From Phoronis australis (Eukaryota > Phoronida > Phoronidae), in NCBI GenBank assembly GCA_002633005.1, contig NMRA01000598.1, forward strand, positions 128,198-192,197: a stretch of DNA of 64,000 nucleotides, in the 5' to 3' direction. The notes below the pieces were generated by a model. The model was not told the DNA's origin, ran no database searches, and worked only from the letters and a program-made list of their open reading frames with translations. Positions 22,001-36,752 of this stretch are shown in pieces. The translations under genes and the position numbers were made by a program. Each line of letters begins with the position of its first letter. Within the stretch, counting starts at the first letter, position 1.

Positions 22001-23270
22001 TCCTAGAAGAATAAGCACAGGTGTATGTTTACTCATGATGGTCAATGATATAAAACACTTTTTAGACAATTTTTTTTATTTCTTTCTTGGCACAAGCTGG
22101 GGTTGAACCTGGAACTTTCAGATTGCCACTCCAGTTCTGTAGCCATTGCGCCATTGAATCATCCATTAACTTTGACGTAATTTTTTTTTATATCATCTGT
22201 AGGAGTGACAGCCAGGTGTCATTTTGTTGCTTGCTTTGAAGACGCCATTGATTAGGACACCTTTTGTTCATTAGTGTTCCTGGGCTTTGGAATAACACAC
22301 TGTCATACAGTTCGTTGTGGTTTGAGGTCATGTTCAGTGCTTAAGAATGACTTGCCAGGTCAAGCTAAGTCATTGAACGTGATCTTGAACAATTACAAAG
22401 TGTCAGTTCTTGTAAGTCACTCTCACTGGGAGTTGAAGGTATTTTTATTTAATAGGTCAAGTGGTCTAAGCTAAGTTGTTTTTAGATAGAAGATGGGTTT
22501 ACGGCAACATTACGTAAAAAATTACTTCTTTACTTTTGATTGTTCTTGTACTGTTGTATTAAGCAGCACTCTGTTTTTGCTCGACAGGTTTCTGATGACG
22601 GTTACGGTGTCTCATACATCATTGCTGGCGAAGACACAATTTTCTTTCACATATCCTGTAAAAAGTCCTGTCCCGACACCGTGAGTACTTTTTGTTTATG
22701 GTTTTGTCAACTATTGATGCAGTCAGCCTATGACATCTCTGAGGGTTTCTTCAAAGCACAGTAATTATCAAAAAAAAAATTCTGGTGAAAAAAGGCATGA
22801 GACAAGCAAAAAATCCTAATTTTGTAAGTCCATGCCATGTTCATGCATTTGTTCTTGTGCTTGGCAACAGTTGTCAGATTTTTTTTCTGAGAAAAATAAG
22901 TTTTGAAAATTGAAAATAATATCCTGGAAAGCTCATAAAAAATCCTTGAAAAAGGGAAAATGCACCGCGAGTGGGAATCATGGGTTGTTATAATGCATTA
23001 AAATATTTCTTTGTAGAACTTAATGTATTTTTATTCACATGCCACTTTCACAGTGGGGAAAAACATTTAACATTGGCACATAATTGAACAAAGTTCAGTA
23101 TCATTCTTGGAGAATATTTCGGTAACTGCCCTAGGAAATTCACAGCACGGTCTTCATTCAAGATGGCGAATCTTGTAATCCCAGCTGGTTCTTTGTTTCA
23201 GGATTCAAAGAAATTTGGAGAGCAGATTAAGAGAGCTCTAGCTGAAGTGCGAGACTTATTCCTGAAGTAG
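903..23270 (+). CDS. CPT1: Carnitine O-palmitoyltransferase 1 (whole gene, alternatively spliced)
   Basis: Transfers long-chain acyl groups from CoA to carnitine at the outer mitochondrial membrane, the malonyl-CoA-controlled step of beta-oxidation. Nineteen constant exons plus one of four alternative exons give 763 aa (13d), 764 (13a), 766 (13b) or 768 (13c); human CPT1A has 773. Exons: 903-1043, 2024-2160, 2623-2797, 3272-3373, 4785-4922, 5894-5971, 6747-6854, 7530-7614, 7894-8008, 8599-8803, 10291-10398, 11677-11702, alternative exon 13, 18373-18454, 18989-19153, 19819-19953, 21299-21487, 21720-21797, 22588-22680, 23202-23270. All borders are GT/AG and all phases join. Visible marks are the N-terminal MAEAH (Glu3 and His5, linked to malonyl-CoA sensitivity in vertebrate CPT1A), two transmembrane segments (about 60-76 and 107-125), the catalytic His471 in NAEHSW, and the C-terminal [11 protein letters not shown] and GGGFGPV motifs. 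Assignment to a CPT1 (rather than CPT2, CrAT or COT) rests on the N-terminal membrane region. Confidence 0.97.
2024..2160 (+). CDS. CPT1: CPT1 exon 2, first transmembrane segment
   Basis: Encodes about aa 48-92 with the hydrophobic run [15 protein letters not shown], followed by the loop [18 protein letters not shown]. The human equivalent is SSWLIVVVGVM. Acceptor TTTTTGTAG, donor GTGAGT, ends in phase 2. Confidence 0.93.
2623..2797 (+). CDS. CPT1: CPT1 exon 3, second transmembrane segment
   Basis: Encodes about aa 93-151: hydrophobic [15 protein letters not shown], then [13 protein letters not shown], matching human [12 protein letters not shown]. Donor ATG|GTAAGT; returns to phase 0. Confidence 0.95.
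3272..3373 (+). CDS. CPT1: CPT1 exon 4
   Basis: Encodes aa 152-185, including [17 protein letters not shown], matching human KPMLYSFQTSLPRLPVP. Phase 0 at both ends, donor GTAAGG. Confidence 0.94.
4785..4922 (+). CDS. CPT1: CPT1 exon 5
   Basis: Encodes aa 186-231, [10 protein letters not shown] through LKSWWASNY, matching human YLQSVRPLM and LKSWWATNY. Acceptor GCTGCAG, donor TAT|GTAAGC, phase 0 at both ends. Confidence 0.95.
5894..5971 (+). CDS. CPT1: CPT1 exon 6
   Basis: Encodes aa 232-257, [11 protein letters not shown] then [11 protein letters not shown]; human VSDWWEEYIYL and PLMVNSNYYAM. Phase 0 at both ends, donor GTAAGT. Confidence 0.95.
6747..6854 (+). CDS. CPT1: CPT1 exon 7
   Basis: Encodes aa 258-293 ([18 protein letters not shown] through [11 protein letters not shown]), matching the human QAARAGNAIHAILLYRRKL region. 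Phase 0 at both ends, donor GTGAGT. Confidence 0.94.
7530..7614 (+). CDS. CPT1: CPT1 exon 8 (85 bp; 5' splice site triplicated downstream)
   Basis: Encodes [16 protein letters not shown] and [11 protein letters not shown], matching human [22 protein letters not shown]. Using the first donor (ATGG|GTAGGT) joins cleanly to exon 9 at Asp-Gln-Leu. Two more identical donors follow at 7669 and 7723 inside a 54-bp tandem repeat and would add 18 or 36 residues in frame. Confidence 0.93.
7608..7769 (+). repeat. 54-bp tandem repeat, 3 copies, spanning the CPT1 exon 8 donor
   Basis: Three nearly identical 54-bp units start at 7608, 7662 and 7716. Each begins with the last seven bases of exon 8 (GAGATGG) followed by GTAGGTTATATG. 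The unit is 18 codons long and open in the exon frame across all three copies. The only differences are near the end of the third copy. Confidence 0.97.
7894..8008 (+). CDS. CPT1: CPT1 exon 9
   Basis: Encodes [19 protein letters not shown], then [15 protein letters not shown]; human DSKHIVVYHRGRYFKVW. Donor GAAGT|GTAAGT, ends in phase 2 and completes Val with the G of exon 10. Confidence 0.94.
8599..8803 (+). CDS. CPT1: CPT1 exon 10
   Basis: Encodes [30 protein letters not shown] and [19 protein letters not shown], matching human [26 protein letters not shown] and SLDAVEKAAFFVTLDE. Returns to phase 0, donor GTGAGT. Confidence 0.96.
10291..10398 (+). CDS. CPT1: CPT1 exon 11
   Basis: Encodes aa 429-464 with [18 protein letters not shown], matching human [18 protein letters not shown]. 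Phase 0 at both ends. The intron before it is about 1.5 kb. Confidence 0.96.
10675..10840 (+). repeat. Three-copy minisatellite, about 51-bp period
   Basis: The core ATTCAGTGTTCATTTG recurs at 10701, 10752 and 10803 within diverged units of about 51 bp. It lies in intron 11 and directly abuts the palindromic element that starts at 10841. Confidence 0.85.
10841..11225. mobile_element. Hyperpalindromic MITE with nested GC-rich tandem repeat
   Basis: 385-bp element with terminal inverted repeats of about 100 bp. The left end starts AACAGCTTATTATTTAAAAT and the right end is its reverse complement, with about two mismatches in the arms. It is flanked by a TGTA direct repeat (10837-10840 and 11226-11229), a likely target-site duplication. 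The centre (about 10941-11150) is four tandem units of 50-51 bp, each with a GC-rich hairpin (CCCCGC ... GCGGGG) and a self-complementary CCTATATTAATATAGG. It encodes no transposase, so it is non-autonomous; the superfamily is unassigned. Confidence 0.9.
11677..11702 (+). CDS. CPT1: CPT1 exon 12, 26-bp exon with the catalytic His
   Basis: Encodes VGFNAEHS and the first two bases of Trp. His471 corresponds to human CPT1A His473, the general base of carnitine acyltransferases. Acceptor TTTTTCAG, donor CCTG|GTAAGT. It ends in phase 2, which each of the four following alternative exons completes with a G. Confidence 0.95.
12832..12897 (+). CDS. CPT1: CPT1 alternative exon 13a (66 bp)
   Basis: Completes Trp473, then encodes [21 protein letters not shown] and a split Gly shared with exon 14 (YKEDGHCKG). 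Acceptor TGTCTTACAG, donor TTGG|GTAGGA. It is a multiple of 3 with the same phase as 13b-13d. The first 10 residues resemble the vertebrate segment (ADAPIVAHLWE); the rest is unique. Confidence 0.9.
13033..13104 (+). CDS. CPT1: CPT1 alternative exon 13b (72 bp)
   Basis: Encodes [23 protein letters not shown] and a split Gly. Acceptor AACTTGTAG, donor TGGG|GTATGC. Only 135 bp of intron separate it from 13a. Inclusion of both would stay in frame, so frame alone does not enforce exclusivity. Confidence 0.9.
13105..15838 (+). other. CPT1 intron between alternative exons 13b and 13c
   Basis: 2.7 kb. I searched it for further copies of the GCTGACGCTCCTAT-like exon start and found none. A chance ORF near 14.26-14.44 kb (GADLRSF) lacks the motif. 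No gene or clear repeat is supported here. Confidence 0.5.
15839..15916 (+). CDS. CPT1: CPT1 alternative exon 13c (78 bp, most divergent)
   Basis: Encodes [25 protein letters not shown] and a split Gly. Acceptor CGTTGTAG, donor CTGG|GTAGCG. It departs from the others at the sixth residue (IFSMAWE instead of IMA-LWE) but keeps Trp-Glu, phase and splice sites. It is the longest of the four and gives a 768-aa protein. Confidence 0.87.
16371..16433 (+). CDS. CPT1: CPT1 alternative exon 13d (63 bp, most vertebrate-like)
   Basis: Encodes [20 protein letters not shown] and a split Gly. This is closest to human CPT1A (ADAPIVAHLWE, YVMSIDSLQL), especially the VM-x-x-D pattern, so 13d is probably the ancestral or constitutive form. 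Acceptor ACAAAAACAG, donor AAGG|GTAACA. Confidence 0.92.
16434..18372 (+). other. CPT1 intron between 13d and exon 14
   Basis: 1.9 kb with no coding support. About 17.65-17.88 kb is rich in TTTCCTCTT-type pyrimidine stretches. Confidence 0.5.
18373..18454 (+). CDS. CPT1: CPT1 exon 14
   Basis: Completes Gly, then [13 protein letters not shown] and RLQWDIPDE; human GYAEDGHCKG and RLQWDIPGE. It accepts any of 13a-13d because all end in GG in phase 2. Donor GAG|GTAAGA. Confidence 0.96.
18989..19153 (+). CDS. CPT1: CPT1 exon 15
   Basis: Encodes 55 aa from CVEVIENSL through [20 protein letters not shown] to LQLAYHR; human FGKGIIKKCRTSPDAFVQL. Phase 0 at both ends. Confidence 0.96.
19819..19953 (+). 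CDS. CPT1: CPT1 exon 16
   Basis: Encodes 45 aa with [18 protein letters not shown] and [12 protein letters not shown], nearly identical to human CPT1A. It includes the Met (human Met593) whose side chain is linked to malonyl-CoA sensitivity. Phase 0 at both ends. Confidence 0.97.
21299..21487 (+). CDS. CPT1: CPT1 exon 17
   Basis: Encodes 63 aa with [18 protein letters not shown] and [16 protein letters not shown]. The Ser-Thr-Ser stretch is part of the carnitine-binding site in this family. Phase 0 at both ends. Confidence 0.97.
21720..21797 (+). CDS. CPT1: CPT1 exon 18
   Basis: Encodes 26 aa, [11 protein letters not shown] through CAGGGFGP; human GGGFGPV. Phase 0 at both ends, donor CCT|GTGAGT. 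Confidence 0.95.
22089..22165 (-). mobile_element. tRNA-derived SINE head in a CPT1 intron
   Basis: Read on the minus strand it contains a box-A-like TGGCGCAATGG (22143-22153) and a box-B-like GGTTCAACCCC (22099-22109) at tRNA-like spacing. The folded arms are too diverged for a functional tRNA. The element's body and tail were not delimited. Confidence 0.5.
22588..22680 (+). CDS. CPT1: CPT1 exon 19
   Basis: Encodes 31 aa, [18 protein letters not shown] and [13 protein letters not shown]; human [17 protein letters not shown] and NFHISSKFSCPET. Phase 0 at both ends. Confidence 0.96.
23202..23270 (+). CDS. CPT1: CPT1 exon 20, C-terminus and stop
   Basis: Encodes [20 protein letters not shown] then LK and TAG. 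It matches the human RFGRHLKEAMTDIITLF helix, but the vertebrate extra tail is missing. Confidence 0.94.
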   Translation, partial: DSKKFGEQIKRALAEVRDLFLK

Positions 23271-24370
23271 ACTTTGTGCTCTCTGTGTGTATGTGTTTAT
23301 GGCGGGCATTGCCGTGTTTTAGAATGACAGCAACTTCTGTGATTTTTAGATGACGTGTCATTAATATGCAATTATGATTTTTAATTTGCTGGCTAATTGT
23401 CGGTGTCGTTTCTCCGCGGAAGATAAACTTTAGGTGCAGTGTTGAAACGTTTTGAATGTCTATAAGTTCAATAGTTTGTGGAAACGATGTTGTGCTTAGG
23501 TCAAGCGTGTCTTGAAAGTTCCAATTAAAAGAAGTCAGTTCATCAATGCAATACATTAATTTGACCCATTTTGGACTCATTGATTTTGAAATTTTTAAGG
23601 ACACCCTGAAAAGACCCAACATTAAATTTGTCATGTTTTCAAAATGTTTTGTGGCCGAGATCCCAAGTTGGGGGTTCGTGTTGCTGTAATCTTTGCTAAT
23701 ATATTAAGTACCCAGCACTGTAGATATGAGAGTGTAGTTACAATACGTTGCAAATGAGATCCATCATTGGAGTAATCATGTTTCTTGACTTGCTCTTCAC
23801 CTAATGTATTGTAAATAGTTGGATTTATTGTTGCAAACAAAAGCAGTTGTTTGTTGTAAACTTTCCAGCACAAGGGAAAATGTCAACTTGACTCAACATT
23901 TCATGTGTTTATTGGTTGCAGTTGAAACTGCAATCCACATCCTATCACAGACCTCTCTTTCAAGAAGTGGTCGTGGGAGAACAATCTCTATGATGGCCAT
24001 GTCTGATTATCTGTGGCAAAATTTTGCTGAGACTTTGGTTGACGATATTATATAATTCACGGTGGTTTTAATGATAACTCTGCACAGTCTGGTTGTGTTG
24101 TTGTGGTATTTAGTGGTGTGGACTGAAGTGGTTTGATTGGTCATTGCCTGCGTCACCACTCTTGAGTTTGGGTTTTCTGACTGAATGTAATCTGTTTTTA
24201 TTTTATACATTTTTATCCCTTATGCAACACTTGTAATGCACTTCCCCTTGTTTATTTTGGACTTACTATGAGCCTATGTTATCACTTACTTATGAGGATT
24301 TTCTTGTGTATGTAAAAGGGCTAGTGAGTGGTTCAGTGATTTTGAATAAACTTCTCGAAGATCCTGTTGG
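23271..24370 (+). other. CPT1 3' untranslated region
   Basis: Extends from the stop to just past the AATAAA at 24345. No coding support. A longer form could use the second AATAAA at about 25008. Confidence 0.6.
24345..24350 (+). terminator. CPT1 polyadenylation signal
   Basis: AATAAA followed by a T/G-rich stretch (TGTTGGGATGTCTGTC), about 1.1 kb past the stop. It is the first canonical signal I found after the stop codon. Confidence 0.6.
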
Positions 24371-25129
24371 GATGTCTGTCCGTATGTTTCTTATTGTGAT
24401 GTATTCCACCCTCTTGCCTCTATGAAGCCTTCACAAATATGATAATCAGGGGCTTTTGCATCATTTTTGTAGTTTTTATCAGGTCCACTTGGAAAGTTTA
24501 TTTTCTTAGAGAAGCTTGTACAAAATGATTTTAGAAATATAGTTGTAATCACCTTTTACATAGAGATTATTTATGTGAAATTCTCCATTCTGGATGAAAG
24601 TTACCAGAGTATCAATTTATGTTTTTGAAGATTATTGTTAAGTTATTTCCTGTTTATTTCACTGTGACAGACTTCCATGGCAACGGTTGTTAACAGTCTT
24701 AACAGCCGTTTGCATTTATTTTCCATTTCTTGACATTTCATTGATTCTAGGATTTGTGATATGTTTTCAATTTTCAGTGGTAATTTTATGTTTTTAAGCA
24801 CAGTTATTAAGAATGGTGTGAAACAAAGCAACCACAAATTAGTTAAAAGCTGCAGAAACATTTGTTGTATAGATTCTGATCTCACAGTCGAATGTGTTGT
24901 CATTAAAAATGGTGTTGTAGGGCAATGGAATGTGAATGGAGAGTCTTGTAAGTTTTATGCGTTGGATATCAGAAATTGGTTGAAAAGAAATTGTCTTATG
25001 GTTTTGAAATAAATAAGTTAGTCATAGGTCTCTGCGTTATCTACCATGTTTTAACATTTAAAAATATTCGATGTGGTGGACGAAACCCTCGACTGGTGCA
25101 TTTATTCCTGCTCGGAGGTGACTGTTATC

Positions 25130-25350
25130 TACAATGAGTCAATCACTCTCCATTTTGAAAGTCATTCGTGTGACTGAAGTCTGCTCTTGCGCAGATAACG
25201 TTCATTTCCGAAAGGAAGGCACTGAAAATACTAGAGTTGTTTGGTATGCATCTATGGATATTTTCGTAGCCTTAAATATCTGTTGGAGGTCTTTCATGTC
25301 TGCGCATGTGCGAACTTCACTCAGAGCATCGAAGGGTATTTCGTCCACAG
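25130..25350. repeat. Diverged duplicate of 50740-50950
   Basis: Shares ordered blocks with 50.74-50.95 kb, such as TTTGAAAGTCA, GACTGAAGT, AACGTTCA-TTCCGAAA, GTAGCCTTAA and TCTGCGCATG. Similarity resumes weakly near 27.07 and 53.39 kb (ACCGTTTCA, CCACCAGGC). The duplication that made units A and C may therefore have included this flank. Confidence 0.6.
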
Positions 25351-26196
25351 ACTGGTTATAAATTGTGACTATCCGACTAGCACGTCTCAAAAGCCCGTTT
25401 CCACGTAGGTACTCTAGCCTTGTTCCTGCCTGTAGCGCGGTCGATTTCGTGCCGAAAATGCAATCATTTTCTTGTCTGTATTGACTTCCTTGTTTGCCAT
25501 GTCACGAGTTGACCAGTGTGATAGTTGTGTCGACACTTGCACATTTAAAAAAGCTGTAGAGAATACATCAAACACCGTTTGTTTGTTACTATTCTATACT
25601 GAATGAAAGGTTATCCCATACGCGTTGAATCTGCCGAGGGAAATACGGCCATGTAATAAAGTTTTCCGTATTCACCTCCGCACTTCTTCAACAGTGACCT
25701 CTGACTTGGAAAATTCCAAAGGTAGCTCAATGTAGACTCGACGTCGTTAGCCGGTTCGATTACCAAACGTTCGAAAAGCAGTTTAAATAATATAGTTGTA
25801 GCAGTGTAAGTAACACTCAACATGCAATAAGGTCTCAATCGTAACATCTGGAACAGGATAGTTCTGTCTCAGTTTTCATTTGCTAAATATTTTATCGTCT
25901 GCAACTCTGGCGCCGATTCCTCGGTAACTACAATATCAAATGTTGTTATTAAACTATTTTCAGGAGATGCTACAAGTTCAATGGAAAAATGCCATTTTTT
26001 TCATCTTTGTTTTCTCTTATCAAGTAATATATCGTCACATTTAAGACTTTCCTTTACCAGAGAAAACTTGCAGCCTGACGCGCAAGTGCATAGGCTACAT
26101 GTAGGATGTGATACGCCACGTGAACAGTCTTAGTGAAGTATTTAAAAAATCTGAAAAAAGGAAGAAACTTATGAATGAGAAGCGTATGGGATAAAT

Positions 26197-26323
26197 ACAA
26201 AATGTACCTCGATTGGCGTACATCAAGTAATATCCTACGAGGCTGAAATAATGTACGAGACATACGCGGAATGATGTCTCGTGGGATATTATTTCATGTA
26301 CGCCACTCTCGGTACGTTTTGTG
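26197..26323. mobile_element. Palindromic MITE-like element
   Basis: Left arm (about 26197-26245) and right arm (about 26274-26323) are imperfect reverse complements over about 47 bp, e.g. TTGGCGTACAT against ATGTACGCCAC and AATATCCTACGAG against CTCGTGGGATATT. A half-copy of the right arm lies at about 54047-54105. Confidence 0.7.
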
Positions 26324-26653
26324 TACATATTTTACTTCGTAATCCAACACTAGACTAGATGCGGTAACATCTTCACGTGTAACCATGCAGATACGGCATT
26401 TTCAGGCGAAAAAGCATTTCATTATTTTGTAACGTTGGCATCAAAAGCTAAGCAAAACGACCATTCCTACTTTTGCTCACTTCTACTTCCCTTTTTCGCA
26501 CATTCTCCCTTTGTGGAACTATTGATGAGCAAACTCGCGAGAAGTTGATTTCTACATATTTGTCAGTTTCAGGAGAGGCTCTCCATGGACGAAACGGTCT
26601 CGCCGCCCGATTGCTGAGCATCCTAGAAGCCGTATAATAACGGCGATGGTCAG

Positions 26654-26722
26654 ATATAACGTGCCCTAAATTTGAACCAGTTTTCTACACTGAATAACGA
26701 GTATGAACTGGGCACGTTATAT
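26654..26722. repeat. Perfect 13-bp inverted repeat
   Basis: ATATAACGTGCCC at 26654-26666 is complemented by GGGCACGTTATAT at 26710-26722; similarity extends a few bases outward. It may be a small foldback element or a chance hairpin. Confidence 0.6.
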
Positions 26723-29700
26723 CCGACGACTGTACCTCATAAAAATTCTTCATCTGATTAGTGATCGCGATATCGGTGTCGAACATCTATAGGAGAGAAA
26801 TCTGTGGAAAACAGTATTTGCATGTGACCTTGATGAGAATAACTAAGTATCTTTGCTAGAGTTGGGACTTTTGGTTCGGTTTCAGTTTTTCCTATCGGTT
26901 TTGTTTTTTTCAATCCGTTCCGTATCCTGTTTCCTTCTAAAAGAAGTAAGGTAAACACAAGACTTGTTCGGAAAAGCTTTCCAATTCAACGACTTTGGTA
27001 ACTGGCTGTAAAACAATCTTCTGTTCCATTTAAACACCGGACCAGAAACTGAAAACACAGTTTTCGATTGGTCGGTAACCGTTTCAGCCTGGAGAACAAC
27101 TGTCCTCAATGCCACCAGGCGATAATGACGGCGAAAAGAGAGGGTTGCAGGATTGACCCCTNAAAATTTCAAAATATCTTGGTTTAACCAATTATTGTAT
27201 ATGTAAGGAATTGCGTTGAAATTGTTTTTGCAAACGCAAGATAATACTTTGTAGTCACAGAAAGGAGTTTATTGAAAAATTCTGACATGGAAAGACAAGT
27301 GTATGACAACTGCATGGTGTTAAGTACTTTCGCTTAGGAGGTTGAGGTCACGCTGGTGGCCGCAATGTGTCTTTGTTGAAAGTTGTCAAATAACTTTAAA
27401 CGCAATGAATACAAAAATCTCCAGCCATAAAGGCAAAAACATTATTTTCGAATGAATTGAGTATTTAGTGGGTAAACTGATAAATTCATTAAAGTATCTT
27501 GGGTCTCTGTTGATGAAAAGCATAGACGAAACGCTTGGTTTTTTCTTTAACTTGCGTATAGAACGTAAAAAAAAACTAAATTGCATTATTTGAAGTGCGG
27601 GTTCTCTACCACTGAAACGGAAGTCAAACTGCTCACCAGGTATTTTTAATGTTTGTACAGTGCGATGTAGCACTTGTTTCATGGGCTTTCCCAAAAAGAT
27701 TAAATCCACCTTTTTATCTCTATGAGAATCAACAAGTGTTATATCAAGTGCCCAAACAGCGTATCCCTAACTTTTACACGATTTATTAACGAAATGCTAT
27801 GACCAGCTCCTTTAAAGCGGCAAAGAACGTGAAAAAAAGACTAAATTGTATCATTTAAAGTTGTTCTCTGCCGCTGAAACAGAAGTTAGACTGTTCACCA
27901 GATATTTTTCGTAAAGGTTGATTTCAAAACATTTTCCTTTCTTTTCAGATTTCAAAAAACGACCTACTCGTCCTCGTCACTTAGTCAATTTTCTCTCACA
28001 CGGCAAACACGCCTCCTTATTTGATATGGCAAGACATAGACGTAACACATTTCCCTTATATGAAAAATGTGACCGCTGATCTTTGATGTAAACAAAACAA
28101 TACCGATTTCAAGCATGCTCATTCGATACAAATTTCTTACATTTCCGAATGAGCGGGATTTCAAGCAGCAATTAGTCCGACTTCCTTGATTGCATGCGTG
28201 GATGTATATTATTAAGGGACGGAGGATTTGAAAATTGAGAGCTGCAGAGTTCCATGCTTTAAGGTATACACACTCTTACAAAATCTACAAGTAGCAACAA
28301 GACTTGGTAAACAAATGTCCGGCAGATTGTCACCCACCTTTACAGTTCAACATATTATATAACGTTTGTATTTATCGACATCTGTAGTAGTTTAGTTTGT
28401 CATAGTAATATATGTGACCTTTTATTAGTCGGTGGGCCAGAATTTGTAGGGCCTCTAGAAAATGGTTTTTGTGAGTACTTTAGGGGGGCAATTTTATTTT
28501 GGTGTTTTTTAATTCATTTATTAGAGTGTTTTCAAAATCTAAAAAGTTCCCACATATAAAGTTGCACATTTTTGAAGTTACCTAATAATCACCAAAGAGC
28601 TTAGTAAACTTATATTTGTAAAAACAACAGTTTTGGTGACTTTTTTGTAAAACAAGTAATATGGTCCCATCAGTGCCATTGTATTGAACAATATTACACT
28701 CACATTACATGTTGTATCACTGTAAACTAGCTTCGGTATCGCTTCGCAGTTAGCGCATATAAAAAATATGTGTCGCTGTTTAAGATATTTCGACAACAAA
28801 GACGCCATCTATCGTTCTAGTTTCTGCTGTTTCTATCCAGAGGTTAAAGTTGAAAAGCTTGACCACTTCTTGCCTTCAGTGTTCACAATCTGACGAAGAA
28901 CATACTTGCTGCAATGGGTGCGACTTTTTGGAACTAATCTTGGGGTAGGACACCGGAGTTCATGACGGTGGCGTACCAGCAGCTCGAGTCAATATTTCAC
29001 TGAGTTGCACTCAATTTTTGCATCTAGAATAAGCATTTTGACTTTGCCGGTGCCGTCGCCTTGGGAAAATATCTTTGATATATTCAAATGTCCTTTCGGT
29101 TATTTTTCGTCACTTGGTATTGCTTCGAGTGACCTGGGCTTTTAATGTTCAGCGGTAGGCCTACTCAATAGCTAGTGAAAAGAAATCAGAGAATTCCTGG
29201 GGTTGAACTAGGCTAATCCTCTGCACCTCGGTCGGTGACGTCGGACACAAACGTCAATGAGAAGATGTCTTTAATCTCTGGCAAAATGACATAATGCATA
29301 AATAAAATAAATCGTTGTCTACTAGTAAGTTTTATATTTGTTCACTTCACCGTTATTTATACACTTACGTTTTGTATCGTCATAAAATAGTAGTGTACCT
29401 GAGTCACTGGTATGTAAATTTTGGAATAAACCACAAGCGTAAAATGAAATGAATCCTATCGTCACTTCTAAAACCTCCGAGTGGTAGGTAACCTAACACA
29501 TCATACCGGGTAATCATAATTCCAAATTCCGCCACTACCTATGTGCGACACAATGCAGCATTAGAAGCTAAGTCAATGAGTCCAGAAAAACTTCGACTAA
29601 AGCAGTGTATTTTTTCATTGCATGCGTTAAATTTCACATCTGTAGTTCTACTACTAAAGATTGATATGAATCAAAATACACAGGCAACCCTCGTGGACAT

Positions 29701-29819
29701 ATTCATTAATCTCAACACGATCACTAATAATCCGACAACTCTACCAAAATGCATTAAACATTTGTTGACTATGATCGTGGATGCCTTTTATTATCAAGTT
29801 CAGCATCTGAATTTCAGCG

Positions 29820-29825
29820 TTTATT
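29820..29825 (-). terminator. Polyadenylation signal of paralog A
   Basis: TTTATT on the plus strand reads AATAAA on the minus strand, 56 bp after the TGA. Confidence 0.5.
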
Positions 29826-29880
29826 TGGTTCGAAAATCACAAAACCTGTTTTGTACACGTACAATCACAATCCTGCGTAT

Positions 29881-35517
<5,637 letters not shown>

Positions 35518-35617
35518 CGTCCTGAAAGATCTGAAACGAGAATATATTTGTATGAAATCTATTTGTAATTGTGTACTAAAGCACAATCTTTGTCTTTGAT
35601 TAAGATTTAAGCGCTAC

Positions 35618-35760
35618 CTTTCTTGTAAAACTCCCAAATATGGCAATCGCTTGTTGCTGTCATTAAAGGATGGCTGTTACTGCGGTAAATGAGGGAATAG
35701 TCCAGTTAATATAAGAGGTCATGGGATTTGGCAAGTGTTTATGAAATCGATAGCAAAGTG
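35618..35760 (-). promoter_or_regulatory. Leader exon and promoter region of paralog A
   Basis: A noncoding leader with its donor edge at 35618 is conserved in B and C. About 120 bp upstream on the minus strand lies TCGATTTCATAAACACTTGC, aligned to a true TATAAA in B. The transcription start is inferred. Confidence 0.4.
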
Positions 35761-36159
35761 TCAAGGTTTATTCTAATAAAAGGTAAATTTTTACATGCTC
35801 CTGTGATTACGAGTAACCTCCACTATCACCTGGGAATGTGTCAAATTAACGGATAAAAATGTGTACGTGAGAGTCGCAATGTCAACAACATTTATCTCTT
35901 GTACCACTTGAGTTAGGGCAACAATGTTGTTTGTTAAGCTGAGACAGAAAACGAAAATTGGATGATAAAAGCGAAAATCGTCTCATGTCAGTAAAATTCA
36001 GACTCCAATTGTTATGATATTTTAAGTCTTAATTTTACTATTTATTCCTTTAGGGCTAATCAACAATACCAATACTGACACTGTGTTGAACTTGTTGAGA
36101 ACATGGTCGCGATCTCGATAATTTACTGACAACATCGGCACTTAAGTTACCTATTTTCG

Positions 36160-36302
36160 TCAGGCTCCAAAGTTCGTCCGCCATCTTGTTTCGCGTGCAG
36201 CGCAACCACGCGGGACTTAGCGTTCCAATTTGGAGTGCTCGTCTGCACGTTAGGTACTAACTTATCGGAAGAGACACGTATCAAAGTAATGAGACAAAAA
36301 TC
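36160..36302 (+). other. CpG-containing segment, possible promoter and first exon of a + strand gene
   Basis: A CpG-rich stretch (GTTTCGCGTGCAGCGCAACC) lies next to a short ATG ORF, MRQKS, ending at a GTGAGT donor at about 36303. It sits head to head with paralog A. Evidence is weak. Confidence 0.25.
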
Positions 36303-36752
36303 GGTGAGTTTACCGATTGTTTTTTTAAAACCACTTAAAAATCAGTAGATTTTACTAATACACTTTTTTGTGCGTTTTCAGAAGATGTTTTCGAATTTAA
36401 ATTTTCTTCCGACGGGACACAAAACATGATCCAGGGTTTGTTTATGCAATGTATCTGTTTGTCCCAGGCACTAGTAGGATCTAGAAGGCCAAAGGAAAAA
36501 TCCGCAGACAAATGCGATACGCTGGGTTCTTAACATTTTTGCCTCACGNTACTAACAGTTAAGTTTAACTGATATGAGAGTGTGTGTTAGTATCTTGCAT
36601 GTATGAATGTTGTGGTAACGTCATCTAGTGTTCAGGAAGGTAAACAGGCAGAGTAAAATCTGCGAAATACGAGGGAAAATCACGTCATGACATATTGTTC
36701 TACATTAGAAACATGAAAAAAATTCTTTGATTTCTGTAAGTAAACGATGCAG

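Larger units (their letters stand above)
24371..28800. other. Intergenic region with repeats, no gene supported
   Basis: Separates CPT1 from the SRCR array. The ORFs present are short and have no recognisable domains. It holds a duplicated segment (25130-25350) and inverted repeats (26197-26323, 26654-26722), listed separately. Confidence 0.6.
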
